Below, piece by piece: positions 61,090 through 64,000 of a stretch of DNA of 64,000 nucleotides; positions within the stretch are counted from its first letter, which is position 1; each line of letters opens with the position of its first letter. The stretch comes from Flammeovirgaceae bacterium BBD 1991-12 (GTDB lineage: Bacteria > Bacteroidota > Bacteroidia > Cytophagales > Cyclobacteriaceae). The notes below the pieces were generated by a model. It was not told the origin of the DNA. It was given only the letters and a program-made list of their open reading frames with translations, and searched no databases. Both the position numbers and the translations under genes were made by a program. Location of the stretch: positions 1 to 64,000 of the forward strand of contig LYSV01000006.1 of NCBI GenBank assembly GCA_001657315.1, written 5' to 3'.

Positions 61090-64000
61090 TGAGCGTCGTG
61101 ACAACCCATAGTGATATCAGTGTTGCCAGCAACCCGTTTCCGGGACTCAGGCCCTTCAAGATCAACGAAAGTCATCTCTTCTTTGGTCGTGAAGGTCAGA
61201 GCGATGAGGTATTGATTAAGCTCTCCAAAAGCCGCTTTGTGGGTGTGATCGGTCCCTCAGGCAGTGGTAAATCGTCCTTTGTATATTGTGGCGTACTCCC
61301 CATTTTGTATGGCGGTTTTCTGACCGACACCAGTCCCAACTGGGAAGTAGTGGTCACCAGGCCCGGCGCAGGTCCGATCGACAACATGGCCCAGTCGCTA
61401 CTTGAAAAGGACGTTTCCTATCTGGCTTCGGATGCTGATGAACAAAAAATAAAAAGAACGATCATCACCACTCTGCTGAGGAGCAGCTCGCTGGGGCTCG
61501 TAGAAGCAGTCATGCAGTCCCGGCGGTCGGAAGATAAGAACTACCTGATCCTGGTGGACCAGTTTGAGGAACTTTTCCGCTTCAAAAACAGCACCAATGC
61601 CGGCAGTGTCAATGAAACGCTGGCATTTGTAAATCTGCTCATGGAAGCAGTGAACTATGCAGACGTTCCCATCTATGTTGGCATCACCATGCGCTCCGAT
61701 TTTATTGGTGATTGTGCCCAGTTTCCCGAGCTGACCAAAAAGCTCAATGACAGTCACTACCTCATCCCTCAAATGACCCGCGAGCAAAAACGTCGCGCTA
61801 TTGAAGGGCCCGTAGCTGTAGGGGGAGGACGGATCACACAAAGGCTGACCCAGCAATTACTTAATGACCTGGGAGACAATCCCGATCAGTTGCCTATTCT
61901 GCAACACGCCCTAATGCGTACGTGGAGCTACTGGACACGGCAACAGGACCTTGGGGGTGAGGAACTGGATATAAAACACTACGAGGCCATCGGCACTATG
62001 TCCGAGGCACTCTCTTTACATGCCAATGAAGCCTTCGAGGAGCTCGATGACGATCAGAAAAAGATCTGTGAGTCCCTGTTCAAGGCCATCACCGAAAAAA
62101 GAGGTGAAAACTTTGGTATCAGGCGGCCTACCCAATTGGGAGAGGTAGCGGCGATAGCGAGTGTGTCCGAGGATGAGGTCATAGGAGTGATCGATCTTTT
62201 CCGTGAACCCAGCCGGTCTCTGCTCACCCCGGCACATAATGTCAACCTGGATTCGAATTCCATGATCGATATCTCGCATGAGAGCCTGATGAGGATCTGG
62301 GTAAGGTTGAAAAACTGGGTGGACGACGAAGCAGACGCTGTTCAGATGTACATGCGCCTGTCAGAAGCCGCAGCAATGTACCAGGTGGGCAAGGCAGGAC
62401 TTTGGCGCCCGCCGGACCTGCAGCTCGCCCTGAACTGGGAAGCCAAGCACAAGCCTACGCTGATCTGGGGGCAGCGCTATCATCCGGCCTTTGAGCGGAC
62501 CATGGTCTTTCTGGAATACTCCAGAAAAGAGTTTGAGACCGAGCAGCGGATCAAGGAGCTACAGGCCAAAAGACGCCTGCGCATAGCCCGTATTACGGCC
62601 CTGGTCATGGGGTCGTTGTGTATTGTAGCGCTCGGCTTCCTGGTCTTTGCCTTTATCCAGAAAACGGAAGCGGACCGTCAGGCCAACATAGCCGAAGAAC
62701 GAAGGGTGGAAGCAGAGGCCCAAAGGGACAGAGCCACGGAGAATGAAAACCTGGCCAAGAAAAACGAGCGACAGGCGCTGGCGAACTTTGAACGTGCCAC
62801 CGTTGCCGAACAGCTTGCAGAAGAAAAAAGGCAGGAGGCGGAGGATGCTCTGGACATTGCGAATGAACAGAGAGCACGTGCCGAAAGAGGTGAAGACCTG
62901 GCTAAGCAGCAAACGGACATCGCCGTTAAGGAAAAGGAAAGAGCTGATGAAAATGCCCGTGAAGCCCGTGAAAACGAAAAACGGGCTGTGGCTGAAAAGG
63001 AAAGGGCAGATAAGCTTCGCTTTCAGGCTATTGCCAAGGCCATGGCCGTAAAATCCACCCAATTCAGAAAAGCACAGGGAGAGGAGCAGGTAGTGCTGAA
63101 AGGTTTGCTGGCACAACAGGCTTACAATTACAACACCCGGTATGAAGGCAATAAATATGACAATGATGTGTATTACGGACTCTATGAAGCCTTACGCGAT
63201 CTGGAAGACCCCATGGCCAAAAGCCTGGGCGGCCACGAGAAATCAATCCGGGCTCTGGCATCCAGCCCGTCTGGGAATCATGTATACTCAGCGGGTACAT
63301 TGGGAAAAATACTCAGATGGTCCGTAAAGGGTGCCGAGCGCGTGGCAGATACCCTGGCTCCGGCCCGTGGTGAAACCTATCTGTTCCGGTCGCTGGCCAT
63401 CAGCACAGATGATAACATACTGGTAGCAGGAGGTAATCTGCCCGTAGATAAGGAGGGTAAATCCTTCGTAGAGATATATGAACTGGGAGGTGAGGTAAGC
63501 AGCCGTCAGCTCAATGGATTTGATAAACAGGTATGGAAGCTGGTTTTCCAGCCAGGCTTATCCGTATTTTACGCTTTGGACAACGATGGATTAAGTGTTA
63601 AAAGAGCTGATCTCAACACAGTGACCGAGGTTATCAGCAGTGAAACTCGTCTCAATGATATTGCTATTAGCGCAGACGGCAAGTGGCTTGTGGGTGTATC
63701 ACGTAACGGAGAGGTACTTCTTTTCGATACAGATAACGGTTACAATCCCAATGTGATCCATAAGCATAACAAAAGTCTCCAGGCTGTAGGGCTAAGCGCT
63801 GACAATTTCATTGCCATCGGCGACATCGACGGTCTGATAAAGGTGTTCAGGTTATTTGATAACGATAACGTTAATGAGCTCATCGGTCATACCTCCGAAA
63901 TAGATGAGATAGAATTCAGCACTGACGGCAGGTTTATAGCCACAGCCTCCAAGGACAAGACCGTCAAGCTATGGAACCGAAGCGATGTGAATACCCAACC
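61089..64000 (+). CDS. STAND-type NTPase with membrane helix, coiled coil and WD40 repeats (runs off the window)
   Basis: An open frame of at least 970 codons continues past the window end. It begins NPFPGLRPFKINESHLFFGRE, the usual entry of nSTAND1 proteins. The P-loop GPSGSGKS is at 55-62 and Walker B LILVDQFEELF at about 153-163, followed by a winged-helix-like section to about 440. A membrane helix at about 499-523 and a long E/R/A-rich coiled coil (about 525-665) come next. From about 715 WD40 repeats start (HEKSIRALASSPSGNHVYSA) and continue to the edge (DKTVKLWN). It begins in the stop of the TIR gene (TGATGA). It is probably a membrane-anchored sensor that assembles on signal. Confidence 0.9.
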   Translation, partial: MSVVTTHSDISVASNPFPGLRPFKINESHLFFGREGQSDEVLIKLSKSRFVGVIGPSGSGKSSFVYCGVLPILYGGFLTDTSPNWEVVVTRPGAGPIDNMAQSLLEKDVSYLASDADEQKIKRTIITTLLRSSSLGLVEAVMQSRRSEDKNYLILVDQFEELFRFKNSTNAGSVNETLAFVNLLMEAVNYADVPIYVGITMRSDFIGDCAQFPELTKKLNDSHYLIPQMTREQKRRAIEGPVAVGGGRITQRLTQQLLNDLGDNPDQLPILQHALMRTWSYWTRQQDLGGEELDIKHYEAIGTMSEALSLHANEAFEELDDDQKKICESLFKAITEKRGENFGIRRPTQLGEVAAIASVSEDEVIGVIDLFREPSRSLLTPAHNVNLDSNSMIDISHESLMRIWVRLKNWVDDEADAVQMYMRLSEAAAMYQVGKAGLWRPPDLQLALNWEAKHKPTLIWGQRYHPAFERTMVFLEYSRKEFETEQRIKELQAKRRLRIARITALVMGSLCIVALGFLVFAFIQKTEADRQANIAEERRVEAEAQRDRATENENLAKKNERQALANFERATVAEQLAEEKRQEAEDALDIANEQRARAERGEDLAKQQTDIAVKEKERADENAREARENEKRAVAEKERADKLRFQAIAKAMAVKSTQFRKAQGEEQVVLKGLLAQQAYNYNTRYEGNKYDNDVYYGLYEALRDLEDPMAKSLGGHEKSIRALASSPSGNHVYSAGTLGKILRWSVKGAERVADTLAPARGETYLFRSLAISTDDNILVAGGNLPVDKEGKSFVEIYELGGEVSSRQLNGFDKQVWKLVFQPGLSVFYALDNDGLSVKRADLNTVTEVISSETRLNDIAISADGKWLVGVSRNGEVLLFDTDNGYNPNVIHKHNKSLQAVGLSADNFIAIGDIDGLIKVFRLFDNDNVNELIGHTSEIDEIEFSTDGRFIATASKDKTVKLWNRSDVNTQ

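Overview
The window reads as chromosomal DNA from a Bacteroidota bacterium, most likely of the order Cytophagales (inference). The evidence is the protein family content: paired DUF1800/DUF1501 proteins, a TPR-PD40-OmpA outer-membrane protein, large FtsX/MacB-type permeases, a TIGR03032 protein, an alanine symporter of Bacteroidota type and very large STAND/WD40 proteins. Recognisable Shine-Dalgarno sequences are also scarce. No rRNA, tRNA, CRISPR array, prophage or intact insertion sequence was seen.

Layout. 0-5.4 kb: ECF sigma factor, topA, a SixA-like phosphatase and an arginase-family enzyme. 5.5-10.8 kb: an alanine/sodium symporter with an inserted extracytoplasmic domain, a beta-barrel protein, and an exported TPR-CHAT protein whose start overlaps the barrel gene. 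10.9-15.4 kb (minus): FtsX permease, VIT-family transporter, menC. 15.5-21.9 kb: an AraC regulator with two DNA-binding domains, then a run of single genes (NTF2-like, YHS, uracil-DNA glycosylase, isoaspartyl peptidase, HAD phosphatase, O-methyltransferase, lipoprotein). 22.3-25.2 kb: a clear TPP riboswitch followed by four packed genes (methyltransferase, AIR-synthase-like, divergent ThiE-like, Trm112-like). 25.3-29.5 kb: map behind a perfect 26-bp palindrome, then the DUF1800/DUF1501 pair. 29.5-38.2 kb: small regulators, DUF4349 lipoprotein, and a membrane protein/winged-helix pair that shares an operator with a frameshifted B12-radical SAM gene. This is followed by membrane proteins of unknown function, a decayed gene, a 51-aa membrane peptide, DUF1361 and diacylglycerol kinase. 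38.3-43.3 kb (minus): rhodanese, hemL, a TPR/periplasmic-binding protein, guaA. 43.8-46.4 kb: TIGR03032, LysE exporter, alpha/beta hydrolase. 46.4-51.1 kb (minus): a sigma-factor remnant, then a three-gene amidohydrolase operon ending in a strong terminator. 51.3-55.7 kb: queA, a toxin-antitoxin pair and the OmpA-family protein. 56.4 kb to the end: a tight three-gene unit encoding an ADP/ATP-translocase-like membrane protein with HEAT repeats and a cyclic-nucleotide-binding-like end, a protein with three TIR-like modules, and a STAND-type NTPase with WD40 repeats that runs off the window.

The two best candidates for an undescribed system are the TPP-riboswitch operon and the translocase/TIR/STAND operon. 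In the first, TPP control, a ThiE fold without its usual substrate-binding signature and a methyltransferase plus Trm112-type partner suggest an unknown branch of thiamine-related metabolism. In the second, a membrane protein, a TIR protein and an NTPase sensor are encoded together, which suggests a signalling or defence complex. Both functional readings are inference from sequence and gene order.
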